NCBI RefSeq assembly: GCF_001261735.1
Contig: NZ_CVRP01000017.1
Coordinates: 1-64,000, forward strand
Source of the DNA: Dysgonomonas sp. BGC7
GTDB lineage: Bacteria; Bacteroidota; Bacteroidia; Bacteroidales; Dysgonomonadaceae
Reading direction: 5' to 3'
DNA length: 64,000 bases
How positions within the stretch are numbered: position 1 is the first letter of the stretch; each line of letters starts with the position of its first letter. The notes beneath the pieces were generated by a model. The model was given only the letters and a program-made list of their open reading frames with translations. It was not told where the DNA came from and made no database searches. This document shows positions 26,829 through 35,749 of the stretch, piece by piece. The position numbers and the translations under genes are program-made.

Positions 26829-27782
26829 ATGGGTTTGTTTGATTTCTTTTCGAAGCAAAAAAAAGAAACTTTAGATAAAGGTCTTGAGAAGACTAAGGAG
26901 TCGATGTTCTCCAAGCTGTCTCGTATTGTTGCGGGCAAATCGAAGGTCGATGATGATGTTCTCGACGACTTGGAAGAAGTTCTCATAACCTCAGATGTGG
27001 GCGTGAATACCACACTGAAAATTATAGAACGTATCGAAGATCGTGTTGCTAAAGATAAATATGTCGGAGCAGAGGAGCTTAATTCGATATTGCGAGACGA
27101 AATAGCAAGTTTACTAACCGAAAATAATACAGTAGATGCTGATGAGTTTTCTATTCCGAATGATAAGAAACCATATGTGATAATGGTTGTTGGAGTGAAT
27201 GGAGTCGGCAAGACTACAACCATAGGAAAACTTGCAAATCAGTTTAAGAAAGCCGGCAAATCGGTATATCTTGGTGCTGCGGATACCTTTCGTGCAGCAG
27301 CGGTCGAACAGCTTGTGGTATGGGGTGAAAGAGTGGGCGTTCCTGTGATAAAACAGGCTATGGGTTCAGATCCAGCTTCTGTTGCTTTCGACACACTGAG
27401 TTCAGCAAAATCGAACAACGCAGATGTTGTAATTATTGATACAGCAGGGCGTTTGCACAATAAAGTAGGCCTGATGAATGAACTTTCTAAAATAAAGAAA
27501 GTAATGGATAAGATAGTTCCGGGCGCACCACACGAAGTATTGTTAGTTCTTGACGGATCGACCGGGCAGAATGCTTTTGAACAAGCAACCCAGTTTACCG
27601 CTGCTACCGATGTGACAGCATTGGCGATAACAAAACTGGATGGAACAGCTAAAGGAGGTGTTGTAATAGGTATCTCCGATCAATTCAAAATTCCTGTCAA
27701 ATATATTGGTCTGGGTGAGGGAATAGATGACTTACAAGTGTTCAGACGGAAAGATTTTGTGAATAGCTTGTTTGGAGAGTAA
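26829..27782 (+). CDS. ftsY: signal recognition particle receptor FtsY
   Basis: A 317-residue SRP GTPase that docks SRP-ribosome complexes at the inner membrane. It has an N domain (about 20-95), G1 GVNGVGKTTTIGKLA (about 122-136), the insertion-box region ADTFRAAAVEQL, G3 DTAGR and G4 TKLDGTAKGG. The acidic A domain found in E. coli is absent, as is usual in this phylum. The N-terminal MGLFDFFSKQKK would form the membrane-targeting helix. It is followed by rimO after 90 bases containing an imperfect hairpin. Confidence 0.97.
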   Translation: MGLFDFFSKQKKETLDKGLEKTKESMFSKLSRIVAGKSKVDDDVLDDLEEVLITSDVGVNTTLKIIERIEDRVAKDKYVGAEELNSILRDEIASLLTENNTVDADEFSIPNDKKPYVIMVVGVNGVGKTTTIGKLANQFKKAGKSVYLGAADTFRAAAVEQLVVWGERVGVPVIKQAMGSDPASVAFDTLSSAKSNNADVVIIDTAGRLHNKVGLMNELSKIKKVMDKIVPGAPHEVLLVLDGSTGQNAFEQATQFTAATDVTALAITKLDGTAKGGVVIGISDQFKIPVKYIGLGEGIDDLQVFRRKDFVNSLFGE

Positions 27783-27872
27783 ATAAAAATCAATAGAAAA
27801 GAGTTTGACTCTGTTTCTGTCTATTCTGAAAGCGGAAACAGGAGTTCTAAAATAGGTCTGTGACCTTGCACG

Positions 27873-29168
27873 ATGAAGAAAAACAGAATAGATGTAATAA
27901 CACTTGGGTGTTCTAAAAATTTGGTAGACTCCGAGTTGTTGATGAAGCAATTATTGGCTAATGGTTATACTGTGAAGCATGACCCGGATAAACCCGAAGG
28001 CGAAATAGTGGTGATTAATACCTGCGGCTTTATTGGCGATGCAAAAGAAGAATCTATAAATATGATTCTTGAGTTTGCCGATGCTAAGAAGAGAAGGAAA
28101 TTAAATAAGCTTTTTGTAATGGGTTGCCTTACCGAAAGGTATATGGACGAACTGAGACAGGAAATTCCGGAAGTAGATGCTTTTTATGGTAAATTTGGCT
28201 GGAAAGCTTTAATTTCCGATTTGGGAAAATCTTATCATCAGGATCTTGCACTGGAACGTAGTATTACTACTCCTGCTCATTATGCCTATCTGAAAATATC
28301 TGAGGGATGTAATCGTACTTGCTCTTACTGCTCTATTCCTATAATGACAGGCAAACATCAGTCGCGATCGATAGAAGAAGTTGAAGGTGAAGTGCGCAGT
28401 CTTGTAGCTTCGGGAGTTAAAGAATTTCAGGTAATTGCACAGGATCTGTCTTTTTATGGTTTAGATAATTATAAAGAGGCAAAGCTTCCCGAACTGATAG
28501 AACGTATTGCTAAAATAGATGGAGTAAAGTGGATTCGTTTACATTATGCTTATCCGGCAAACTTCCCTTATGATTTACTTCGGGTAATGCGTGAGAATGA
28601 TAATGTATGTAAATATCTGGATATTGCGCTGCAACATATCAGTGATAATATGCTGACAAAGATGCGCCGCAATATATCTAAAGAAAAGACATACGAACTG
28701 ATCCGAAAAATAAAGGAAGAAGTTCCCGGTATACATATTCGCACTACTTTGATGGTTGGACATCCCGGCGAAACACATAAAGACTTTGAAGAGTTACTTC
28801 AATTTGTAAAAGATGTGCGATTCGAAAGAATGGGTGCGTTTCCCTATTCTCACGAAGATGGAACCTATGCTTATTCGCACTATAAGGATGAGATCACGGA
28901 TGCTGTAAAGCAAGAGAGAATGGATTTATTGATGGCTTTACAGGAAAGAATAGCCCTTGAAATCAATGAAGAGAAAATAGGGAAGGAAATGACTGTGATT
29001 GTCGACCGAGAAGAACCTGACTACTATATAGGGCGTACAGAATATGATTCTCCTGAGGTTGATCCGGAAGTGCTGATAAAGAAAAACAAGCCGATAACTA
29101 TAGGAGAAATGTATAAAATAAAGGTCATTGGCGCTCAGCCATTCGACTTGTACGGAGAAGTTATTTAA
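27873..29168 (+). CDS. rimO: ribosomal protein S12 methylthiotransferase
   Basis: A 431-residue radical-SAM methylthiotransferase that modifies the conserved aspartate of S12. The N-terminal UPF0004 domain has cluster cysteines in LGCSKN, NTCGF and MGCL. The radical-SAM motif is CNRTCSYCSIP (CxxxCxxC), and a C-terminal TRAM domain ends the protein. The RimO-specific region AQDLSFYGLD replaces the more common D-T-T-Y-Y-G. It lies 15 bases before the HU gene. Confidence 0.95.
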   Translation: MKKNRIDVITLGCSKNLVDSELLMKQLLANGYTVKHDPDKPEGEIVVINTCGFIGDAKEESINMILEFADAKKRRKLNKLFVMGCLTERYMDELRQEIPEVDAFYGKFGWKALISDLGKSYHQDLALERSITTPAHYAYLKISEGCNRTCSYCSIPIMTGKHQSRSIEEVEGEVRSLVASGVKEFQVIAQDLSFYGLDNYKEAKLPELIERIAKIDGVKWIRLHYAYPANFPYDLLRVMRENDNVCKYLDIALQHISDNMLTKMRRNISKEKTYELIRKIKEEVPGIHIRTTLMVGHPGETHKDFEELLQFVKDVRFERMGAFPYSHEDGTYAYSHYKDEITDAVKQERMDLLMALQERIALEINEEKIGKEMTVIVDREEPDYYIGRTEYDSPEVDPEVLIKKNKPITIGEMYKIKVIGAQPFDLYGEVI

Positions 29169-29183
29169 TAAAAACCTTTAACT

Positions 29184-29474
29184 ATGACAAACCAAGAATT
29201 AATAGCGACACTGGCCAAGCGTCTGGATTGGACTCAACGGCAGACATCGGAAATACTTGAAGCTACAGTTTCTATTATAAATAGTAATATGGAGGAAAGC
29301 AATTCTATTAATATTCAAGGCTTTGGTTTGTTCGAAACAAAAAAGAAAGGCGAACGTATATCTGTAAATCCGGTTTCTAAACAACGCTTTCTCGTCCCTC
29401 CTAAAATATCACTCGCTTTTCGTCCCGGACAGACTATAAAAGATAACCTGAAAAAACTAGAAGTAAATGAATGA
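29184..29474 (+). CDS. HU-family DNA-binding protein
   Basis: 96 residues: the two-helix dimerisation part (LIATLAKRLDWTQRQTSEILEATVSIIN), the GFG-type turn (IQGFGLFETKKKGER) and the beta arm with RFLVPPKISLAFRPG (Pro at the intercalating tip region). It bends DNA and belongs to the nucleoid proteins. The last 8 bases overlap the start of the next gene, an HU domain fused to a membrane segment and LysM, so the two may form heterodimers (inference). Confidence 0.92.
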   Translation: MTNQELIATLAKRLDWTQRQTSEILEATVSIINSNMEESNSINIQGFGLFETKKKGERISVNPVSKQRFLVPPKISLAFRPGQTIKDNLKKLEVNE

Positions 29475-30717
29475 AAGATTAAGCCTTCAGGATTTGATTG
29501 ATTTACTTGCAAAGCAGCAGAATATTACTAAAAAAGATGCTGAATTGTTTTTGCGTGAACTTATTGCGGTTATATCCGAGAATATAGAAAAAGGAGAGTC
29601 TGTAAAAATAAAAGATTTTGGTGTATTCAAATTAGTTAAGGTAAATGCACGTAAAAGTGTAGATGTGAATACGGGAGAGGCTATAGAGATTCCTGCTCAT
29701 TACAAACTCAGCTTTGTGCCCGATAAGCTCTTGAAAGAAGCTGTAAACCGTCCGTTTTCTCATTTCGAAAGTGTAGTGCTTGAAGATGGTGTAACTTTCG
29801 ATGATATGGAAAGTACGACAGATGATTCTGATGAGGAAGAACAGGATGCTGTAAGTAATAACGAGGAGGAAAATATAGAAAAAGGTCTTAATGAAGATAT
29901 CTCGAATATCGTAGAGGATCATAGTGAAACTGAGCCTGAAATAATAACGGTTTCATATACAGAGGAAATAATAGAAATTCCTGTTGAGGAGGAAAATCAA
30001 TTTGAAACTAAAGCAGAAAATTCTGATTCTCTAGTCGGAGAAAAGATTGAAGAGATTTTGCCGGAGGTTGAAGATCGTGAAGAAATTATTCCGCATAAGA
30101 TAACGTATGCGGAAAGTACATATATGTCTGCCGAAGAAAGTGTTTTTGAAGAAGAAAATGAGAAATCAAGAAATAAAAAGAAAGTAATTGGGTATACTAT
30201 TGCTTTTCTTCTGATCGCATTGATTGGTGTTGGTATATTTTTCTCTGAAAATATAAGGAGATATCTTCAAGATGGTGTTTGGGAGAAAGAAACAAAAATT
30301 GTTATTTCTTATGAGAACAAACCTCTTAAAGATATAACATCAGAGAAAAAAGATTCTATAGGTGCTGTAATTATAGTGCCGGTAGCGGATTCCTCTGCTA
30401 TACAGAAACCAATAGAAACCAATCACAGACCACAAACACAGAAGCCACAAACAGACAATAAACCTTTGACAATGCTTACTATTGCATCCGGACATACTTT
30501 GCGAAACATCTCGTTGGAGTATTATGGACATAAGTCTTTTTGGATCTACATTTATGAGGAAAATAAGGACAAAATAAAGAATCCTAACAATGTACCTTTA
30601 GGAACACAGCTGGTAATACCTGCCCCATCAAAATATGGAATAGATGTGAAGAATAAAGATTCAGTAAAGAAAGCTAGAGCAAAAGAAGAAGAAATATTTG
30701 CTAAAATGGGCTTATAA
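29467..30717 (+). CDS. HU domain - transmembrane - LysM fusion protein
   Basis: 416 residues with an unusual order: an HU-like DNA-binding domain (1-91), a long acidic linker (about 105-232, many Glu/Asp), one membrane helix (about 240-259, preceded by RNKKK), then a periplasmic part ending in a LysM-like domain (about 336-387: SGHTLRNISLEYYGHKSFW...VPLGTQLVIP). The positive-inside rule puts HU in the cytosol and LysM, a peptidoglycan-binding module, outside. The protein could therefore tether DNA to the cell wall. It overlaps the upstream HU gene by 8 bases and abuts licD tail-to-tail with no gap. Confidence 0.85.
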   Translation: MNERLSLQDLIDLLAKQQNITKKDAELFLRELIAVISENIEKGESVKIKDFGVFKLVKVNARKSVDVNTGEAIEIPAHYKLSFVPDKLLKEAVNRPFSHFESVVLEDGVTFDDMESTTDDSDEEEQDAVSNNEEENIEKGLNEDISNIVEDHSETEPEIITVSYTEEIIEIPVEEENQFETKAENSDSLVGEKIEEILPEVEDREEIIPHKITYAESTYMSAEESVFEEENEKSRNKKKVIGYTIAFLLIALIGVGIFFSENIRRYLQDGVWEKETKIVISYENKPLKDITSEKKDSIGAVIIVPVADSSAIQKPIETNHRPQTQKPQTDNKPLTMLTIASGHTLRNISLEYYGHKSFWIYIYEENKDKIKNPNNVPLGTQLVIPAPSKYGIDVKNKDSVKKARAKEEEIFAKMGL

Positions 30718-31527
30718 TCATAGGTATTCCACTTCCATAAAATGGGTTGCACGTTTACCTTCGGGAGGAACTTCCGTATAGTCTCCATACTGTTTTCTTA
30801 GATAAGGGTCTACCTTTCCCGGAGCTGAAAAAACATGTCCTTCAAATTCTATTTTGCTGACAGGTAGCATATCGCTGATCGGACGATCGAAATAAATATT
30901 GATCCCATAATGATATATGGCTTGGTCCGGTTTTGTCAAAGCACTTATTACTCTGGCTATACCTAGAAGTATGATACCTATCGGATATAAGAATAAAGAG
31001 ATTGTATATTCATAGAAATATTTTAAAGACTGGAAAGGTCTACCTCTTTTTAATCTTCTGAATGCTCTCCCATAAAAGAAATCGACAATCCTCTTCATTC
31101 CCTTGTAGCCTCTCTCCAATGGGAAAAGGTCTATATATACGCCCTTTTCCTTGTATCTGGCCATATCTTCCTCTTCCGAGTGTATAATGGTATGCTTGTC
31201 TCTCACTTTCGAAAAAAGAGTGCGGTAGCTCTTCTCTCTAGGGGTTTGCAGATAAAGGCTGTTGGGAAGTTCTTTTGGCAATATTTTCAATAGCTTCTTG
31301 TAATCGGGATAGAGCAACTCGATGTCTATATCATCGTCCCAAGGGATAAAACCGCCATGCCTCACAGCACCTAACAGGGTACCCCCACTTATCCAATACG
31401 GAATATCATGTTTGTCGCATATATTGGTCACAACAATCAGTATATCCAACATTTTCATCTGAAGGGTTCTAAGCTCAGAACCTTCAGGGTTGTATTTTGC
31501 TCTTAGATCTTCTGTTTGAGGGTGCAT
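30718..31527 (-). CDS. LicD-family phosphotransferase
   Basis: 269 residues. The family core SGGTLLGAVRHGGFIPWDDDIDIELLYPDY (about 44-73) contains the metal-binding DDDID. LicD proteins transfer phosphocholine or similar phospho-groups from a nucleotide-activated donor to surface glycans. It is the last gene of a leftward glycan cluster (flippase, DUF268, GT11, GT2, licD) and starts 13 bases after the GT2 stop. No CDP-choline genes are visible in the window. Confidence 0.88.
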   Translation of the reverse strand: MHPQTEDLRAKYNPEGSELRTLQMKMLDILIVVTNICDKHDIPYWISGGTLLGAVRHGGFIPWDDDIDIELLYPDYKKLLKILPKELPNSLYLQTPREKSYRTLFSKVRDKHTIIHSEEEDMARYKEKGVYIDLFPLERGYKGMKRIVDFFYGRAFRRLKRGRPFQSLKYFYEYTISLFLYPIGIILLGIARVISALTKPDQAIYHYGINIYFDRPISDMLPVSKIEFEGHVFSAPGKVDPYLRKQYGDYTEVPPEGKRATHFMEVEYL

Positions 31528-31540
31528 ATTGGCCTATAAT

Positions 31541-32524
31541 TTATATTCTTTTACGAAGCATATTAGATAAAATCAGATAGCCTTTTAGGCTCAGACCGAC
31601 AGGTAAAGATAATGCTTTCAGATATAATTTTTGTTCTTTGCAGGCAAAAATCCAGCGAAAAGCAATAGTTGCCAAAAACGTATCTTTATTGTATTCCTCG
31701 CTTCGTATTCCGTATTCAGCTACTTTGTGCAGCCAAAGCCTTAGTTCTTTTAAATACACATTGTGGGGCAAGTTGACAATGTTTTTATCTCTTATCGAGG
31801 AATGAATAGACAGCTCATAGTCGGAAGCATTTATGCCAATATTTTTCAGTTCCCGCTTAGAGATCTTATCCACCAAAGAGTCTAGCTGCTCTTTTTTCGA
31901 TTTGCTTATATTGCTGCTATGCCATCGGTACAGGGTAAGATGTTGTGGCAAATTTTGCATCTTATATAATTGTGACAGGCGGCACCACAGCTCATAGTCT
32001 TCGGCCAAAGGGTATTCTTTATCATAAGGATTACGTATAAGAATGTCCCGCCTTATCATAATGCTAGATTGCACAAATGTATTGGTAAACAAGAGAGAAC
32101 ATTTTATTTCGTCAGACGAAACAGACATATTTATCCGTTTCATCTTTTTGCCCATCTCATCTATCATCGTGCACCATGTGCCACACAGCCCGTAATCCGT
32201 ATTTTTATCTAAGAAAAGAACTTGTTGAGTAAGTCTTTCGGACATGGAAATATCGTCACTATCCAAAAATGCAATGTATTCGCCCGAAGCCTGCTCTATC
32301 ATCCGATTTCGTGTGTATATAAGCCCTTTGTTTCCTTCGTTCTTCAAATATTTTATTCTTTGGTCGGTATACGCAAGGGCTATCTGTTCGCTGTTGTCTG
32401 TAGAACCATCGTTGACAAGTATCAGTTCCCAATCGGTAAACGACTGGTTTATAATACTGTCGATAGCAAGAGAAAGGTACTTCTCTGCATTGTATACAGG
32501 CATTAATACAGAAACTTTTGGCAT
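31541..32524 (-). CDS. glycosyltransferase family 2
   Basis: 327 residues with a GT-A fold. It begins VSVLMPVYNAEKYLSLAIDSIINQSFTDWELILVNDGSTDNS, and the DSDD at about 92-95 is the DxD-type metal/nucleotide-sugar site. The C-terminal 100 residues are helical. It transfers a sugar during assembly of a surface oligosaccharide, with donor and acceptor unknown. It lies 26 bases after the fucosyltransferase gene. Confidence 0.9.
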   Translation of the reverse strand: MPKVSVLMPVYNAEKYLSLAIDSIINQSFTDWELILVNDGSTDNSEQIALAYTDQRIKYLKNEGNKGLIYTRNRMIEQASGEYIAFLDSDDISMSERLTQQVLFLDKNTDYGLCGTWCTMIDEMGKKMKRINMSVSSDEIKCSLLFTNTFVQSSIMIRRDILIRNPYDKEYPLAEDYELWCRLSQLYKMQNLPQHLTLYRWHSSNISKSKKEQLDSLVDKISKRELKNIGINASDYELSIHSSIRDKNIVNLPHNVYLKELRLWLHKVAEYGIRSEEYNKDTFLATIAFRWIFACKEQKLYLKALSLPVGLSLKGYLILSNMLRKRI

Positions 32525-32550
32525 AACGGTATAAATAACAGTAAGTATTA

Positions 32551-33438
32551 TTAGGTCTGAGACCTTAGTTTAATCCATCCTTCGGGATAGAAACTGTCTA
32601 ATAATAAGTTTTTCTTTTCATCTACAAACCATTTATCGGGAGCTATCACTATCCTCTCCTTATTCCTGTTGAGCCATGCTCCCCACCAGCTGAAACTGCT
32701 GTTGGCTATTATATTATGTTTGCACAAGCTCATCAGTTGCATGTCTATATAGCTAAGGCTATCCTTGTTCCAGTCAATAAAATTGACAGTATTGCCCCCA
32801 AAATCAATATTATCTCTCACCCATTCCATGTCGTCCGAAAACACAAAAAAGGAAGAAGTAGTATGTATTGTAGAGATATGGGCTATAGCCTTCCGGTAAT
32901 ATTCTTTATCGCAGGTGATGAAATTTGATGCAGCATGTTTATTGCTTATATAGTCTCCTCTACGTATGTGCACGGATACAGATTCTGTTTGAGCTATTCT
33001 TGTTGCAATTTCGATATTCTCGCCTTTTAGAGGAACTTTGAATGAAAAACCTGTATGTATCTCTTGAGAAATACTCTTGAAATATTTTTCGTTTTGAAAA
33101 TATCCCGACATCAGGATATTGCCTTTTATTTTCTCAAATACGGGTTGATATAAGATAGCGTATGTATCAGTGAAGAATCCTAATTTTAGGAAAAAATCTC
33201 TGTGTTTTTGAATAAAGGGTCTTCCCTTTATCAGAAGTTTCCCTTTTAATGAAGACGTGAATTTATACTCTGTATCAAAAATATCGAGTTCAAAGTTCCT
33301 GACAGTTGTTTGTGTCTTTTTAGACAGATTATATGTATCGATGGCTAAATCTGTATTTAGTCGTTTTGCTAAGGCTTTAGCGGCCGCATACTGAAACATT
33401 TGGTTCCCGAGCCCTCCTGACAATAATACAGTGACCAT
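32551..33438 (-). CDS. GT11-family alpha-1,2-fucosyltransferase-like
   Basis: 295 residues. The N-terminal GGLGNQMFQYAAAKALAKRL, the central HIRRGDYI (GDP-fucose binding) and the C-terminal SSFSWWGAWL are the three GT11 signatures. Such enzymes add alpha-1,2-fucose (or galactose-type residues) to beta-galactosides, making host-like H-antigen structures in gut bacteria. It starts 4 bases after the DUF268 gene. Substrate identity is inference from the family. Confidence 0.9.
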   Translation of the reverse strand: MVTVLLSGGLGNQMFQYAAAKALAKRLNTDLAIDTYNLSKKTQTTVRNFELDIFDTEYKFTSSLKGKLLIKGRPFIQKHRDFFLKLGFFTDTYAILYQPVFEKIKGNILMSGYFQNEKYFKSISQEIHTGFSFKVPLKGENIEIATRIAQTESVSVHIRRGDYISNKHAASNFITCDKEYYRKAIAHISTIHTTSSFFVFSDDMEWVRDNIDFGGNTVNFIDWNKDSLSYIDMQLMSLCKHNIIANSSFSWWGAWLNRNKERIVIAPDKWFVDEKKNLLLDSFYPEGWIKLRSQT

Positions 33439-33442
33439 CGTC

Positions 33443-34219
33443 TTATTTCTTTATTAAAGTGAAAATTCCACAACCATAGTTACAACCGAAGTTTGATGTT
33501 ATTTTGTTCTCATCCATTGCTACCTCTTTGTGCAAGTCGCCTTTGTCATCTACATATGAAAATGCTTTCAGATTGTATCTATCGCTGAATAATTCCAGCA
33601 AATAGCTTACCGAAAATACTCTGTGTGCATTAAATTCTACTCGCTGAGGTCCTATGGGAACCGAGAAATAAAATGTACCTCCTGTCTGCAACATATCGTA
33701 CATATTATTCAGCCCTTTGAGATAGCCTTCCGGGTCTATAGGATCGCCATAGCGCCCCAGCCCGAAGTGCTCGACGGCATGTAGGGAAGAAATAGAGTCA
33801 CAATAGCATTTGTGACTGTCTGCTATGGGATTCATCATATCTGCCTGAAGAAATTTAATATTGTCTATGTTGCTGGTCAATATTCGTATATCTATTACTT
33901 CTATTTCTCTGAAAGAAGCCACATGGGCAACGAAACCGTCAATTCGTGAGCCTATATCTACATGTGTTTTAGGTTGCGACTTAAATATATATTGAGCTAT
34001 CAATAAATCTTGATAGTAATAGTGCTTAGATGGAGCACCTCCTTCTTCGTATCTGTCTGTCAGACACGGAAAAGTGCTGGTAATCGGAAAAGGAGTCCCT
34101 TTTTCTTTTGTTTGTCTTTTAAATTCTTTTCGCGATCGCCTATACCAAGACAACGAACTCAGACTCCGAAGAATACGTCTGGGATAAAAACCGAATATTA
34201 GTTGGATCGACTTTAACAT
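33443..34219 (-). CDS. DUF268 family protein (methyltransferase-like)
   Basis: 258 residues with a basic N-terminus. HVDIGSRIDGFVAHVA (about 85-100) resembles the SAM-binding loop of class I methyltransferases. It is followed by EVIDIR, FLQADMM, SSLHAVEHFGLGRYGDPIDPEG (the DUF268 hallmark) and GGTFYFSVPIG. DUF268 proteins occur in polysaccharide clusters across bacteria and their reaction is unproven. It lies between the flippase and the fucosyltransferase with 4-base gaps on both sides. Confidence 0.85.
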   Translation of the reverse strand: MLKSIQLIFGFYPRRILRSLSSLSWYRRSRKEFKRQTKEKGTPFPITSTFPCLTDRYEEGGAPSKHYYYQDLLIAQYIFKSQPKTHVDIGSRIDGFVAHVASFREIEVIDIRILTSNIDNIKFLQADMMNPIADSHKCYCDSISSLHAVEHFGLGRYGDPIDPEGYLKGLNNMYDMLQTGGTFYFSVPIGPQRVEFNAHRVFSVSYLLELFSDRYNLKAFSYVDDKGDLHKEVAMDENKITSNFGCNYGCGIFTLIKK

Positions 34220-34223
34220 GGAT

Positions 34224-35666
34224 TTATTTTAAAGATTGTTTTATAAAATCAATGGTTTCTTTTATAATTACCGAACCAAGAACTTTCACAATGAACAAAT
34301 ATACACAACTTCCTGCAAAAAAAGGAATGAGCAACTGCAGGTATATATTGTTTATTTCTGTTCGGTATAGTAACAGCATCGGTAGAAAAGATACAATGGC
34401 TATCCCCAGATACGGAGAGATGTCGAAAAGTATTTCTTTGATTGTGTAAGATATCGTTCTCCCAGATATATACATACCAAAGAAAAACGATATAGCACTC
34501 ACTCCTGATATACATGTAACCAACCCCAATACTCCGTATTGAACCCCAATGGCGATGGAGCATAGAAGCAGTATATTTCGGAACAGTTCTATTTTTAACA
34601 GTAATCCTGATTTTCCTTTATATTGTAATAGTGAGCTTATTAGAGAGTATAAAGGGAAGAATGCACCTCCCACAGCCAGCACCTGTAAGAAAGGAGTAAC
34701 ATCTGCCCATTCGGGTGGTAAATATATGCCTACAATGGGCTTCGCCGTGACGATCAGCATTATTGCTACAGGAAAGGATATAAAGGCTGTGATGCGTACT
34801 ACTTTACGAAATATCCTTTTTTCACGTTCTTCATCTTCATCTATATTTGTAAGTAAGGGATATGCAACACTCTTTATGCCGTCGCTGATTATAGATTGAG
34901 GTATATTGTTCAGCTTACCCGCCTGATTGTAGGCCGCTACTTGCATAAAATCAAATTTCTTACCAATAATAAGAGGAACTATGTTGCCGCATATTTGATT
35001 GAGAAGGGTGGTTAAGAGCAGCTTGATGCTATACGCCGACATCTTCCTGATATGAATGACAGAAAACTGCATCTTTGGTTTCCATCGCACAAAGAACCAT
35101 AGGAAGACAGTTCGTAAGAAACTTTGTAATACTAATTGTGACGCTATACTCCATATTCCAAATCCTTTGTAGGCCATTGCTATCGCAACTAATCCCGAGA
35201 TGACTCCTGCTAACAACGTAATACGTGTGTTGGTCTTAAAATTCATGCTTTTTATCAGATGTACATTTTGTACTATTCCGAAAGCACTAAATACAAATGC
35301 CAGAAATATAAATCGGGAGAGGTCTGTAAGTATGGGCTTTTCGTAAAAAGAACTGATTAGTGGCGCAGAGAAAAACAATAATATGTAAATAGATAAGCTG
35401 ACTACGATATTGAAATAGAAAACAGAAGAGTATTCTTCCTGAAGCACATTCTTTTTTCTTATCAGGGCAGAAGAAAAGCCACTTTCTTGAAGAATGTTGG
35501 CAATCGCAGTGAAAACAGCAAGAATACCGACTATACCAAAGTCTTCCTTGAGAACAAGGCGTGCCAGTATATAGAAAAATATAAATTGTATTACTTGTTG
35601 CCCACCCTTATCTACAAAACTCCAGAATAGGGCGACACCAGTTTTTCTTTTTAAAGAATCGGCCAT
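34224..35666 (-). CDS. polysaccharide flippase (Wzx/WzxC-like)
   Basis: 480 residues with about 12-14 hydrophobic helices and the polysaccharide-transporter family start LKRKTGVALFWSFVDKGGQQVIQFIFFYILARLV. It flips lipid-linked oligosaccharides across the inner membrane. It is first of the five-gene leftward glycan cluster. No Wzy polymerase is recognisable beside it, so the cluster is either small or split. The 83 bases upstream hold no clear promoter. Confidence 0.88.
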   Translation of the reverse strand: MADSLKRKTGVALFWSFVDKGGQQVIQFIFFYILARLVLKEDFGIVGILAVFTAIANILQESGFSSALIRKKNVLQEEYSSVFYFNIVVSLSIYILLFFSAPLISSFYEKPILTDLSRFIFLAFVFSAFGIVQNVHLIKSMNFKTNTRITLLAGVISGLVAIAMAYKGFGIWSIASQLVLQSFLRTVFLWFFVRWKPKMQFSVIHIRKMSAYSIKLLLTTLLNQICGNIVPLIIGKKFDFMQVAAYNQAGKLNNIPQSIISDGIKSVAYPLLTNIDEDEEREKRIFRKVVRITAFISFPVAIMLIVTAKPIVGIYLPPEWADVTPFLQVLAVGGAFFPLYSLISSLLQYKGKSGLLLKIELFRNILLLCSIAIGVQYGVLGLVTCISGVSAISFFFGMYISGRTISYTIKEILFDISPYLGIAIVSFLPMLLLYRTEINNIYLQLLIPFFAGSCVYLFIVKVLGSVIIKETIDFIKQSLK

Positions 35667-35749
35667 TTATTCTTATTTGATTACAAGCTGTAAAGGTATT
35701 AAAAATACGATGACTTCAATGTTGCTATTACCTCCGTATTGTGGCTAAA

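Noticed and set aside
27806-27846. Hairpin between ftsY and rimO
   Set aside because: The CTGTTTC/GAAACAG stem has a loop of more than 10 bases and no U tract, so I cannot call it a terminator or attenuator.
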